A DNA stretch of 41,752 nucleotides from Apostichopus californicus (lineage: Eukaryota > Echinodermata > Holothuroidea > Aspidochirotida > Stichopodidae), in the NCBI GenBank assembly GCA_020650975.1, contig JAIPMN010006452.1:1-41752 (forward strand). The letters run 5' to 3'. Positions 22,767-33,188 of the stretch are shown here, piece after piece; within the stretch, counting starts at the first letter, position 1; each line of letters starts with the position of its first letter. Under the pieces are notes generated by a model that saw only the letters and a program-made list of their open reading frames with translations, made no database searches and was not told the DNA's origin. Position numbers and translations under genes: made by a program.

Positions 22767-22801
22767 TTATATCTACTGAACGCTGTACTGCGAAAGCTTA
22801 C

Positions 22802-23069
22802 CAAACGTTGACAGGATACCACAGGCTAGCCAGATGACCAGACTCATCCCTACGCTCTCTGTTTGACGCAGGACGCCGACCGGAGAGACGAAGATGCCAG
22901 ATCCAATCATGGTTCCCACGATCAACGCTATACCGCTCAAGAGGCCCACCTGCCTCTTGAGGTTCACCTTTCCGTCCCTCTCATTGTTGTTCTGCTTGTC
23001 CCCCTGATGTGACCCCACGAGGCCATTGGTACTCTCGTTACCATTCTCCATCCTGGAGCGTACCGACAT
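22802..23069 (-). CDS. SLC7A9: SLC7A9-like amino-acid transporter, first coding exon (residues 1-89, cytosolic N-terminus, TM1 and most of TM2)
   Basis: This is the first coding exon of a light chain of the heteromeric amino-acid transporters, which exchange amino acids across the plasma membrane when disulfide-linked to an SLC3 heavy chain. Residues 1-36 are polar (Asn, Glu, Gly, Lys) as expected of a cytosolic tail. TM1 follows with [15 protein letters not shown] (about 46-60); GSGIF is the family's substrate-backbone motif. TM2 begins near [14 protein letters not shown] (76-89). The start ATG at 23069 has an in-frame TAA three codons upstream, so no longer start is available in this exon; Met7 is an alternative. 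The exon ends TTT G|GTAAGC, splitting a Gly codon (phase 1). A likely acceptor (TTATTACAG) at 23094-23093 suggests that the exon really starts at 23092 with 23 bases of leader, so an upstream non-coding exon is expected. Family assignment is firm; SLC7A9 rather than another SLC7 member rests on later exons. Confidence 0.93.
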
Positions 23070-23092
23070 TGCAAATTATAGTCTCTTGCCGT

Positions 23093-26000
23093 CTGTAATA
23101 ATTGAAAGGAAATTATCCATACTTTCTCTCGATTGTAATGAAGACGAGGAAGTGATCACTCTGACGATACAATGGCAGGGGGATTACTAACAGATTAAAC
23201 TCATCACAGGTTCCTTATGTACAGTATCTACACTGTACTCAGTCTCTCATACACCAAATCTGTGACATGCAGAAGACATACGGATGCGTATGGATAACTA
23301 AAGTCTGTAACCTCAACAAAGCCCAATATATAACCTGGACTATCCAGATTTTTGGCATCCAAATCAAATAAACCACCATCAGATGGTGATACAAAATAAT
23401 AAGTTATGGAAAATACAGTATTTGTGTGTAACATACAAAATACTGTACGTACATGTGAACACTACTGTAGCTTGCACTTGGATTCAGTCATTCAAAGTGG
23501 ACTTAACACATTTCAACAAAAAAATTGTGCAGGTTATGTTCATAAATTATACAAGTTCATTGGCTGATTTGCTGGTCACTTTATAGCGACAAGGCTGTGG
23601 TACACTTAGCAAGTACTTTAAACAGTAATTTGTCACACAAATTTAGTGGTCTGCATAATATGGCAGAATTTGCTGGAGTTTCTATTTACTTTCATACACA
23701 CAAAAGATGACCTACCAATCAAAGTTCATTAAATGCAAAATTTTGGGTTTCTAGATCTTTTTCTCGAACATTGTACAGTATTTCATGTCATCCATTGAAG
23801 TTATCCCATGATTTAAATTTGGTTAAACCTTTAAACTACCCCCTTGTGAGTTGTTTTCACTGTAAACTTAGCACTTAGGGTTGACGCCCAGCAGAGAGAT
23901 CAAGCTCACAATATATACAACTGATGCTGGTATGGTGCACCCTACATGTAAGTCCTGCAAAGGGCTGCAACTCAAAAGTGAACTGTCGTGTCAAGCTGAG
24001 AATGTTAAAAATGCTGGATTTCTCAGATTTAAGTCAATTGTAGTCTGTATCATACCTAGATATCTGAAAATGAATATTAAAGCATCATTTGTACAACTTT
24101 TCATTTTAAAAATCAAGGTAACTTCACAGCTAGCAGCCAGTTCCATCAAGTAGCTCTACGATACGAACTGGATTATCATGCATGCTGTACTGTACATAAA
24201 GTTGGGTATTAAAAATTAATGATTTTCAAATGAGGCAAAAGTTGGAATCTAGAGAAGTCTTTACACAGTTTGGTACCATTTGACCATGATATATATCTCT
24301 ATTGTACATGGGCTAAGGTATTTACACGACCCCCCTTCTGTCAGTATCATCACCCATTTCTACATTGCTGACCAATTCGTCTCCCTTCTATGAATAGATT
24401 TGGGAATGGGAAGGGGAGATCTATGCCAAGACAGCATCCAATTAATCAGTACTTAGGTGAGGAATCGGGGGGGGGGGAGGGTAAACCATTAAATTGTTTC
24501 AAGTTTTGTACTCTGGGTCAAAGGGAATGTGCAGTAGTAAAGAGGAGAAAGTGAGAGAGGAGAGGAGCATTGTAAACATTTAAATATGATTACTGGAATC
24601 CTAAGGTTGATGAGCATACATTTTTACCCAAATGGGTTCAGATTATCGATTGATCTATAAATTTTGTCTCGTTTTTCTGAATTATAATTAATGACATCAA
24701 AAGATAAGTAATGCCACATGATGAGTCGTTAGCGACGGTCACTGAGGGCGTACAGTGCTATGAGGTTACTAGAACACTCTAGACAAAGTGAAGAGAGAGT
24801 GCCGAGATTGTGGGAAGACAGGTAAGCAAAGTAAAGTAGAATAATGTTTCAGTGTATAAAACATACCAAATATCTTTGAATATGAGTGCAGCCTGTTTTG
24901 GGTGGCATTTGCCATATAGCGATACCGCCAGATCAAAATCATTCTATGCATTGATCATAAAGATTTTCACGATATCTATGGTTATACGTGGTGTACGTGA
25001 TAATCATCGAATATTGAATGAGTTGAGATTTATCAATAGATCATTAATGGTCTCATTATCAAGAAAATAAATATTGACATGCACAGATAAGACAATGAAA
25101 CCACATGATAAGGATTTTCCTATCTATATGTAAATAGATCATACCAACAAGATAACACCCAGTTTATCAGTCTACCATCAAATATTGAGTATATAAGTGT
25201 TTTTCCATGACTCACTTTACCATCCTTATGGTATCATATAAATCACTCTATCATACAGGAATTGTTCCTAGAGCCTTTTAACAGACAGCTGAAAAATCCA
25301 TCTATCTTTCTCGTAACATTAATTGTACAAGATAAAATAGAAACTACTCATGTAGAGTGCAAAGTACAGATCCCCCCAAACTTACTGGCTTGGGTACTTG
25401 GGATCGACAAAACTTACCTGTCTCCCATACCCTATGCACACCTATCTACCTAGCCTAATTAATAACTGGTAACATTCTTGCACTGCTCCTCGAATGACCC
25501 TATCTAAGGTCACTGACCTCCTCCTTCCGACTCTACCATCATAAAGCCTTTAACGTGTGTGCTTTGTATTGGATTTTCCAAACCCCGTTTTCACGCCTGG
25601 TTTACCCTTTTGAGGCAAATAATCATAATATTAATAAGTAATATTTATATAGCGCATTATCAGCAAAGCTGCTCAAAGCGCTTTACAAATGTAAAACCTA
25701 AAAACAAATAGTAACAAAAACCTAAATATTAAATATATAGAACCAATAAGGCATAAAATGTAAAAGCCTAAAGCAACAATATAAAAATATTGGTACTAAA
25801 CGATAATAAAAAATATATATAAAAACTAAAAACCTGAACACATATACAGTAGTCCAAAACAAATTCAGAAGCACTTCATCTAGTTCACCAAATAAAATAG
25901 AAACTTATGTACAGTATGCCTACGCTGAACAGATCATAAGAAATCTTTAGAACTTTAGAACCAGGCAACAGAATCATACTACAGTATTTCCACACACTGA

Positions 26001-26107
26001 GAAACTTCAGTTCAATACAATCTTGACAATACTGTACAGTGTACACCTTACTAAAGATCTGAAATTTTTCTGACTTAGTGACTACTCTTCAGTTGCCTCA
26101 ATTAACC
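23093..26107. other. Non-coding sequence upstream of exon 1
   Basis: Probably leader intron or 5' flank. It holds a G10 run near 24469, a SINE-type tail at 25628 and many TACTGTA words, but no coding exon that I can support. Confidence 0.6.
25628..25700 (-). mobile_element. SINE/LINE-type 3' tail, minus orientation
   Basis: Read on the minus strand, the sequence runs through AAAGCGCTTTGAGCAG and GCGCTATATAAATATTA into a decayed ATTA-rich tail. GCGCTATATAAA followed by simple ATT repeats is a common 3' end of tRNA-derived SINEs and their partner LINEs in animals. The body to the right is AT-rich and not recognisable. Confidence 0.45.
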
Positions 26108-26115
26108 ATGTAAAG
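26108..26115. repeat. Target-site duplication, left copy, of the hAT element
   Basis: ATGTAAAG directly abuts the left inverted repeat and is repeated exactly at 27873-27880. Confidence 0.9.
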
Positions 26116-27872
26116 TAGTGTTCAAACGATTAACCTAATCGGAATCGGAATCGGCCCGATTATTGCATAATCGGAACATAATCGGAATCGGTAAAAATTA
26201 CGTAGAATACCAGTTATGTCATACCGATTATTCAAAAACATATGGAAGGTGAAAATATCATGATTCAAGAACATGTGGAAGTTGAAAATATCAACTGATG
26301 TATTAGGTTTGTTCTTTAACTACGAAATATTAAAATAAAGACACCCTCTAAACGTCTTTCACAATGTAATTTCATCAAATTAGGCTGCCAGGGTCGCCGA
26401 TTTTGCTTCCCTCGTGGTTAGTGACTTCATATTTCTCGGCACAGTAAGCATGGCAGCAATACCAATTCCGCGAATTAACGAATGTGCTGGACAGGGTCGA
26501 AAATAAGCGGGGACGACGGGCGATTCGCCCTCGCAAGTGCTAAAAAAGCTCTCCTAAAGCACAATTACGAGTGCGAAAAAGAAAAAAAAATATAAGAAAA
26601 TCGCCCTCGTTATATCAGGTGTCTGTGTAAAATTAATTGTGACATGCGTTTGCTTTAGCTAGGAATTGCAGTTGCAGCGCGAATCGCGCAAACAGTTCTC
26701 ACATCCCGCATCAAATTTGAAGCAGTGCGGGAGGGTCGCGCAAAATCACCGGGAAGTTCCCATGGCATTACGGCCTCCGTCCGAGAAGCATTTTCAGTAC
26801 CAGCGAAAATAACCTAAAATCCCCACAAATCTCCGACCACATGGTAGCCTTACTTCACACTAAGTCAACTGCATGGAAATCTTACCTTGCCATCTGTTTA
26901 TTCGCTCTAGTTGTGTCGCAAATAAAAATAAAAATATCCATGGAAAGTGCAATCTTCGACCACATGTTAGCCTAACAACCACACTAAGTCAATGGGAAAT
27001 GTAGCCTAACCATCGGTTTGCAAAAAAAAAAAAAAAAAATGCGTAGCTTAGTTTACAACTTTAAATTTGCTGGAAATCGGCATTTGTTTGGAAGGTACTA
27101 TATGTGCTATGTCTTATAGAGGGAATGTTATATTTTATATTGGAGTAGTTTCTAGTTGTTATTATTTCTTTACATCAATCTGGTATTACATTTTAGCGTA
27201 ATTTTAAACAAGTTACGATGGTACAATTTGCTTTTCAGTTTAATTGACCTAAGCTTACATTTACTAATTGAACCTAAATGGAGTTAAAAAGGTAACGAAT
27301 AGGTATGTTTAACTTCAAGTTCGTAACATTTTTATTTGTTCATAAACGGTATAATACTGAAAATAAGTACAAAATAATGTCGGAATGAAGGCAATATGTA
27401 ATTAAAATTTACACTTTGGTAAAGATTGAAGATGGATGGTTTGTCTGAGATACTTTTTGAGATGGATATTTTGAGTAACTATTCTTAGCCCATTTCAAGC
27501 CATTAACAGGTGACATTCACATCGAGGTGGTTAGGCCATTCGCTTAGCACAGTGCTGACTAGGTAGGATGTCATATTTCCGTATTTTGGAAATTCAAAAA
27601 AAAAAAACTTTTTTTTTTCTTTCCGAGAAACTCCAGACGTTATTTGGTACATACAAAAGGATACCTTAGTAGAGCCTTGTATTACAACTAAGCAAAAGGA
27701 AACTGGGCAAAATCACAACAATAATTGTTTCTGTCAAACTTTATTGCCGATTTCGTATAAACGGGATATTTCTCATTTTCAAATAATCGGAATCGGAATC
27801 GGAATCGGTACGATTATGAAAAAAATAATCGGTAATCGGTATTTTCTGTTATGCATAATCGTTTGAACACTA
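26116..27872. mobile_element. Non-autonomous hAT DNA transposon, complete, 1757 bp
   Basis: The ends are perfect 17-bp terminal inverted repeats: TAGTGTTCAAACGATTA at 26116-26132 and its complement at 27856-27872. They are flanked by an exact 8-bp target-site duplication ATGTAAAG (26108-26115 and 27873-27880), the length characteristic of the hAT superfamily. Just inside each end are clusters of AATCGG repeats (five or six copies each). The interior has no long open frame and no recognisable transposase, so movement would depend on an enzyme made elsewhere. It contains an A17 run near 27025, an A/T inverted stretch near 27600, and two related copies of a GACCACATGNTAGCCT stretch (26836 and 26959). 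Confidence 0.9.
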
Positions 27873-27880
27873 ATGTAAAG
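27873..27880. repeat. Target-site duplication, right copy, of the hAT element
   Basis: ATGTAAAG directly follows the right inverted repeat and matches the left copy exactly. Confidence 0.9.
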
Positions 27881-30800
27881 TATCCCATCTGTCGATTTTA
27901 CACAAAATGCTCTCCATTTCTGTTTCACAGTCTGCCTCTGAAGATTGAAACATTCAATCAAGCCGTCTAACTTTTATTCATTTGCTTGTAACAAAAGCTT
28001 TTAGCAGTCATTAGCACTTTGTTCACACTATTTTTTTTCTCATCTTCTGTATGAATGATCTTTAATTACAAAGCTTCATTTATAAATTATGCAAGATGAA
28101 GCTAAATGCAAGAGCAAAAACAAGGATAACTATGATTGGAAAACTTTACCAACGTTACAAACCAAAATGTTCTCAAGGATTTCATATTTAACGATGGTGA
28201 TACTTGTTGGCCAAATGTGACACACATATACTGTATACAGTACATGTAAGTACAGTGAAAATTTCTGCCGCAGTGGATCCTTCCGATTATAAATTATTTC
28301 ATTCTGCATCAAATGCAAAATTGAAAAACAACTTCCAATTTGCTTAAATTGGCAATTTCCCTCATGAATTTCCCCCATTCACAAACGGTTTAAACTTCAA
28401 AGTACAGTAATAAATAAACAGAGACAATGCTATTGTTTCTTCTGTTTTCGTCTTTAACTTCTAATTACTTTAAGTTCTTTACTCGTACCATTTCAACATC
28501 ACGGTTCAGTGAGCATCCTGTAGATTGTTCTTGTCCACCAGCCGGCAATGCAACTATGGTTTACGGTTTGCGGTTTACAGTACATTAATAAGCCATTTAC
28601 TGTCCTGTACATTGTACACCAGGTGCAGAGCACATAGTCAGTTTCAAGCTTTAAATCACTGGTAACACATAGACACATTCATCACTTCCATTACAGAGTG
28701 TCATGAAATATCAAAACAACAAATGAGGGTCATAGAATTACAGCTCTGACATTTGGCATTTTACATTTGAACATGTTTCCTGATGTCATAACTTAAACAT
28801 GTACAGTATGTATAGCTGAAACATTATATGAATGAGATGACTTCATTTCAGACTTTCATGTCAATTATTATTCAATCAATCTTTCCAAATTCATTTTTCC
28901 CCCTCTTTCTTCTACTGTAATAGTTACTTGTTAACTTTACTAGTCCAGACAGAGCTGCATGTTGCTTGCATACGTAGCTGCCTATTAAATATTATTATTA
29001 TTATTATTACTATTATTATTAAGTCTATTACTATTATTATTATTATTATTATTAAATACTGTACCATGAGCACCTGCAATATGTGTTGTCCTTTCTCAAC
29101 TTTCAAAAGTGTAAATGCATGGATCCTAATTTAATCACCAATCAGCTACATGGTGCTAACATGAAACACACAGTGCCATGTGTCTCTATTCCCTTTACAG
29201 CATTCTATATAAAAAACTTGATCAATTGCTGACATTGATGAATAATCAGTCTTGCTCGACCAAACTTCGATGGTGTAATGGGGATTCCACAGAGGGCGCT
29301 GTTATATCAGTCCTAACAGTGCCATAGATACGACACTGGGTCCTAATGCATACTGAAAGTATAAAGAATTGGCTACATATTTAACAGAACTTCACAAGTT
29401 ATTGGTCACTGCGCTACTTTTGCACAACAATTCCTCACAAGTAATCTGTTCAGGTGAGTGTATCCTCTCTTTCCCCGATGAGACAGTGTGGTAACATCAT
29501 TTTACCTAGAGTTCTGAACACTGCTCAATTCTGTAGCATGTTTAAAGTGTTGCTCAACTTTATTTCCATTTTATTTCAAAAGAGGGAGATCTACATTCTG
29601 TCCAAATATATACAGTAACTTAAGAGTTTGCTGAAATCTGTTGGAACTTGCAGTTGAGGAGTCAACATTTAAGGAGAAACTTACCTGATTGCTCACAGAT
29701 GTTCACTAGTGTCAAGTCAGCAAGTGCAGATCACATACTGTAGTGTAGCTTAGACACTACTCTAGAAACAAGGATTATACGACTTCCAATTACCTGATGA
29801 AGAAATAAAAAAAGATATAATATATCAAAATGTTTAACAAAGTTAGTAAACTGTAAAAGATTAGCGCAAAGATTTGAAAATAGAGACAACACAGCATAAA
29901 CATGATGAGCAACCCGTTAAAATCAAACACCATTTTCTTTTCAAATACAGTTCTACCCCTTCCAACCTCTTTGCAACTTGTCAAAATATTCACTGCAGAT
30001 ATAGGAACATGATGTACTGTAGACTCTGTCACATGGAGGGCAAAAACTTAAAGTTGGTCTTTAAAGAAATTTGAATACAAAATTTCTATTAATATGCATA
30101 ATGATGAATATGGTTGGCAAGAAAAGATGGATAAAGGATTACCAAACACCTCCCTGTAAGGTGATAGCATCCTTATGGGTGTTGCAGATTATAACACTTT
30201 TATGATGGTCATTCAAAATACATTAATTAATGCAGGTTCCTAATAACATCCTAATGAGGGTTGCCAACAACTTCCACATGATGGTTGTTGACAAAGTATT
30301 TTATTATGACTGCTGGCAGGATCATAACAAATGTTAATACTGTAATTGCTACCTATGTAATCATTGATAGCTCATCCATAACACGGATTGACGGTATAGC
30401 AGCTTAAAATGAGTATCAGTAATAGCATGATAGTGAGGACTGGTTAGGGTTCCTGATAGATCCAAAATGAAGAATGTTCCAAACCTAATGATAATTGCTG
30501 ATACCATACTAAAATAACATTACAATGTTACTGACAGGGAATAGTTTATCCCATGCCAGATAGCAAGATGATATACAAGTGTAATGCCTACAGTATAACA
30601 CAGTTTGTACTACATCAGATCATCATGCTATACAAGTGTAAGTGTTAAGATGTATAGCAGTTTTTGTACACAGGAACCAGAGTATTTTATACTGTACAAG
30701 ACAAAACATTTTCAGACTCCAAGAGTCTTCAACGATGCAAGCTACTGTAGCACAATTTTAACTCGAAATTATTCCCTGACTGATGCTGAAGCTTCATAAC

Positions 30801-31334
30801 TGTTGATGCAGAAAGCTAAGTTTAAATTTAAAGGCATAATATTTTAATAATTTAAAACTAAAACTCTTTAAGTTATGATCTATCAATGCCTCTGCACACC
30901 CACAGTGGGGCTAATTTAAGGGTGTCCTTCCTGCACTGCCCTACTGGGATCGTAAAGGGTCAACCATTCTTTGGGTTGACGAATCTCACGTTTTGAGACT
31001 GCCAACACCCCACCGGATGCAATAGCTCAAGTTTCATGCAGCTCTCGCCATCTCAACTGAAAAACTTGTATGACGTGAGGAGTTGGTGCAGGATGACGTC
31101 AATCCTGTAACAGAGACCAAATATTTTAGCCGCAAGATACAATACCCTGCAGAGCTTATCAATGCAGATTAATGCAGAAACAACTCCCACCCCCCTCCTC
31201 ACACCTCCACAGCAGTCAGAAGAAAAGACAAAAATTAATATTGCTGTCACCTTTTATGCATTTTCCTATAAATTTCACTACTGAAGTTTATCAACAGTTC
31301 CTGTGGGAGGGCAGTGGAAACGTTAAGTACTGCC
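27881..31334. other. Non-coding sequence right of the hAT element
   Basis: It holds the (ATT)n at 28989 and a GC-richer stretch at 30890-31060 of unknown nature whose longest frame is only about 36 codons. Nothing else is supported. Confidence 0.55.
28989..29055. repeat. (ATT)n microsatellite
   Basis: Imperfect ATT repeats with three interruptions. Frames through it give Ile-rich peptides of no significance. Confidence 0.93.
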
Positions 31335-31379
31335 GCTCTAATCAGGGAGTTGTTATGGTACAACTCCCTGCTCTAATCA
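31335..31379. repeat. Short palindrome flanked by a 10-bp direct repeat
   Basis: GGGAGTTGT and ACAACTCCC form an inverted pair around TATGGT (31345 to about 31369). The sequence is flanked on both sides by an exact GCTCTAATCA (31335-31344 and 31370-31379), like a tiny insertion with a target duplication. Confidence 0.7.
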
Positions 31380-31659
31380 AGTGACTGACACACATGCAGT
31401 TTAATTACTCATCAATGAAATTTCTTTCACGTTGCATTCCACGCACATACCTATCATCACAATAGAGGAAACAAGATTCCTGCTTCATCTACACAGTTGT
31501 AGGCCTACAGTCAGATTAATAACACCGTTAGCGATAGTTATCTGTCTGCTTAATATCAGAAACTATCAAACAGGATACGATGTGCTTTAATAGCATTGCT
31601 CTACAGGTACATGTAGGTACTGTACTATATGTACAGTACTGTACTATAAGTACAGTACT

Positions 31660-32032
31660 CAGGGTTTTCGTTAGTAGCCGGGACCCGGGTCAAATGACCC
31701 GCCTACTGCACGTACATGACCCGGCTACTTTGCGACGCTCAGTAAAAAAATAAAAAATAAAAAAATGACGAAAAAAATCGAGAGGAATAAATACCCACAA
31801 CCAGGTCAACAAAAAAGAAAAATAGGACAGAAGAAAGGGGTGATTGGGAGGGGGCAATATCATTGACCAAACAGCTGTATATTGCACCATTTTGCATCTA
31901 GACTTTTTAAATTGCAATTTTCCGGCAAAAGGGCACCCCCTCCCCTTAGACCCCTCCCCCATGTCCGCGTACAGACAGTACCGCCTACTTTTCAACTTGA
32001 CCCACCTACTACATTTCTTAAGAAAAACCCTG
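31660..32032. mobile_element. Possible MITE with CAGGGTTTT ends
   Basis: The left end reads CAGGGTTTTCGTTAGTAG and the complement of the right end reads CAGGGTTTTTCTTAAG, followed in both by related GTAG...GGGTCAA sequence. The left half also contains a hairpin in which GTAGCCGGG...GGGTCA pairs with TGACCCGGCTAC. There is no clear target-site duplication, because the flanks are TACAGTAC-type repeats. Superfamily is unknown; an unrelated composite repeat is possible. Confidence 0.5.
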
Positions 32033-32269
32033 GTACTGTATATATCCTAAACAGGATACAATGTACTATAATAGCCTTGCTCTGCTGGTACAGGTATGTA
32101 AATATTCAAATTCAAATTCTCACCAGCAACATCCCAACACCAGAAAAGTCCAGAAAACTTTCTGAATCTTTATGAAGCTAAACCTTGTCCTCACAGCATT
32201 TTGTATAGCAAAAACATTTTCTTAAATTTTGAACTCAAGACGTTCTTGTTCATGAATGCCTATCCATTT

Positions 32270-32388
32270 GTTTGATAACTGTTCAAGTGTCAATTTTGGG
32301 TACTTTGCTCCTGCAGCGCTTCTGGGCAGTTTTTTTATAACTGGATAAAAGCGCTTTACAAATTCTTATATTATTATTATTATTTTGG
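32270..32388 (+). mobile_element. SINE/LINE-type 3' tail with (ATT)n, plus orientation
   Basis: The segment includes CTGCAGCGCTTCTGG, then AAAAGCGCTTTACAAATTC, then a tail of TTATATTATTATTATTATT. This is the same type of tail as at 25628-25700 in the opposite orientation. Only the 3' end is recognisable. Confidence 0.45.
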
Positions 32389-32713
32389 GAATACATCTGG
32401 CAGCAGCAGAATGGATGATGTCATCAGGGCACACTCAGATAAAAAATGTCTTTGATTTTCTAGATACATATTGCATTTATCCACAGAGGAAATATTAAAT
32501 TTCTACAATACAGATATAGTTTGATAAAATTCTAATTACACAGAAATTTGACAGCTACAGTAAGTAAACATTCGGAATGTATCAGATTTTAAGATATAAT
32601 CAACATAAAATAGTCTTAAAAGTAACAGCTTTTGAAGAGCATTTGCCCAGATGACATCACAGACCCACTACTGTACTATGATTCAACTTCCTGGAGCAGT
32701 TTCCTTACCGAAA

Positions 32714-32999
32714 TCCCAGATCTGGGCCAGATATAAGAATCCAGATCTGGACCAGATCTGGAATATCAATCTGGGCCAGATCTGCTCCAGATCTGGAATT
32801 TATATCTGGCCAGATACAAATTTGCGCAGATATAACTTGATATAAAATGAAGTTTTATATGGCCCATATAAAATTTTATCTGGTAAAAATATATTGCATC
32901 CATATCTGGGCCAGATAAAACTTTATATATCTGGATTGACTACATATCCAGTTATATCTGGCTCTATATGGCCAGATAAATCTTTATCTGCATATCTGG
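32714..32999. repeat. Cluster of CCAGATCTGG-like palindromes
   Basis: ATCTGG or CCAGAT occurs about twenty times in under 300 bases, often fused as CCAGATCTGG or TCTGGCCAGA. At 32853-32873 it also includes a perfect inverted repeat, TTTTATATGG and CCATATAAAA around one C. It is not a regular tandem array, because the spacing varies. No coding content. Confidence 0.85.
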
Positions 33000-33153
33000 A
33001 ATAACTGTATGTAAGCAGGTTATTTCGAAAAAACTGGACTACAGTAGCATTGAGAGTAACTTTCCAGCTTGATCCGTTATCTCTGTTCTGGTACACAGAC
33101 CCATACAGAGAGCAAGACACAGCGAAATATAAACACAGAACTTCAATTGTAGC

Positions 33154-33188
33154 AGGGAGTTGTTATGGAAATCCATAACAACTCCCTG
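33154..33188. repeat. Perfect palindrome related to that at 31345
   Basis: AGGGAGTTGTTATGG and its complement CCATAACAACTCCCT surround AAAT. The arm shares GGGAGTTGTTATGG with the palindrome at 31345. Confidence 0.8.

Larger units (their letters stand above)
17031..22801. other. Intron between exons 1 and 2a
   Basis: About 5.8 kb with an ATATC/ATAG-rich stretch at 18220-18280, G-rich sequence at 20436-20470, a 13-bp AATACTGTAAATC repeat at 21420-21446 and the Penelope-like fragment at its transcript-upstream end. Confidence 0.8.

Noticed and set aside
28928..29134. Ile-rich open frames on both strands
   Set aside because: Produced by the (ATT)n microsatellite.
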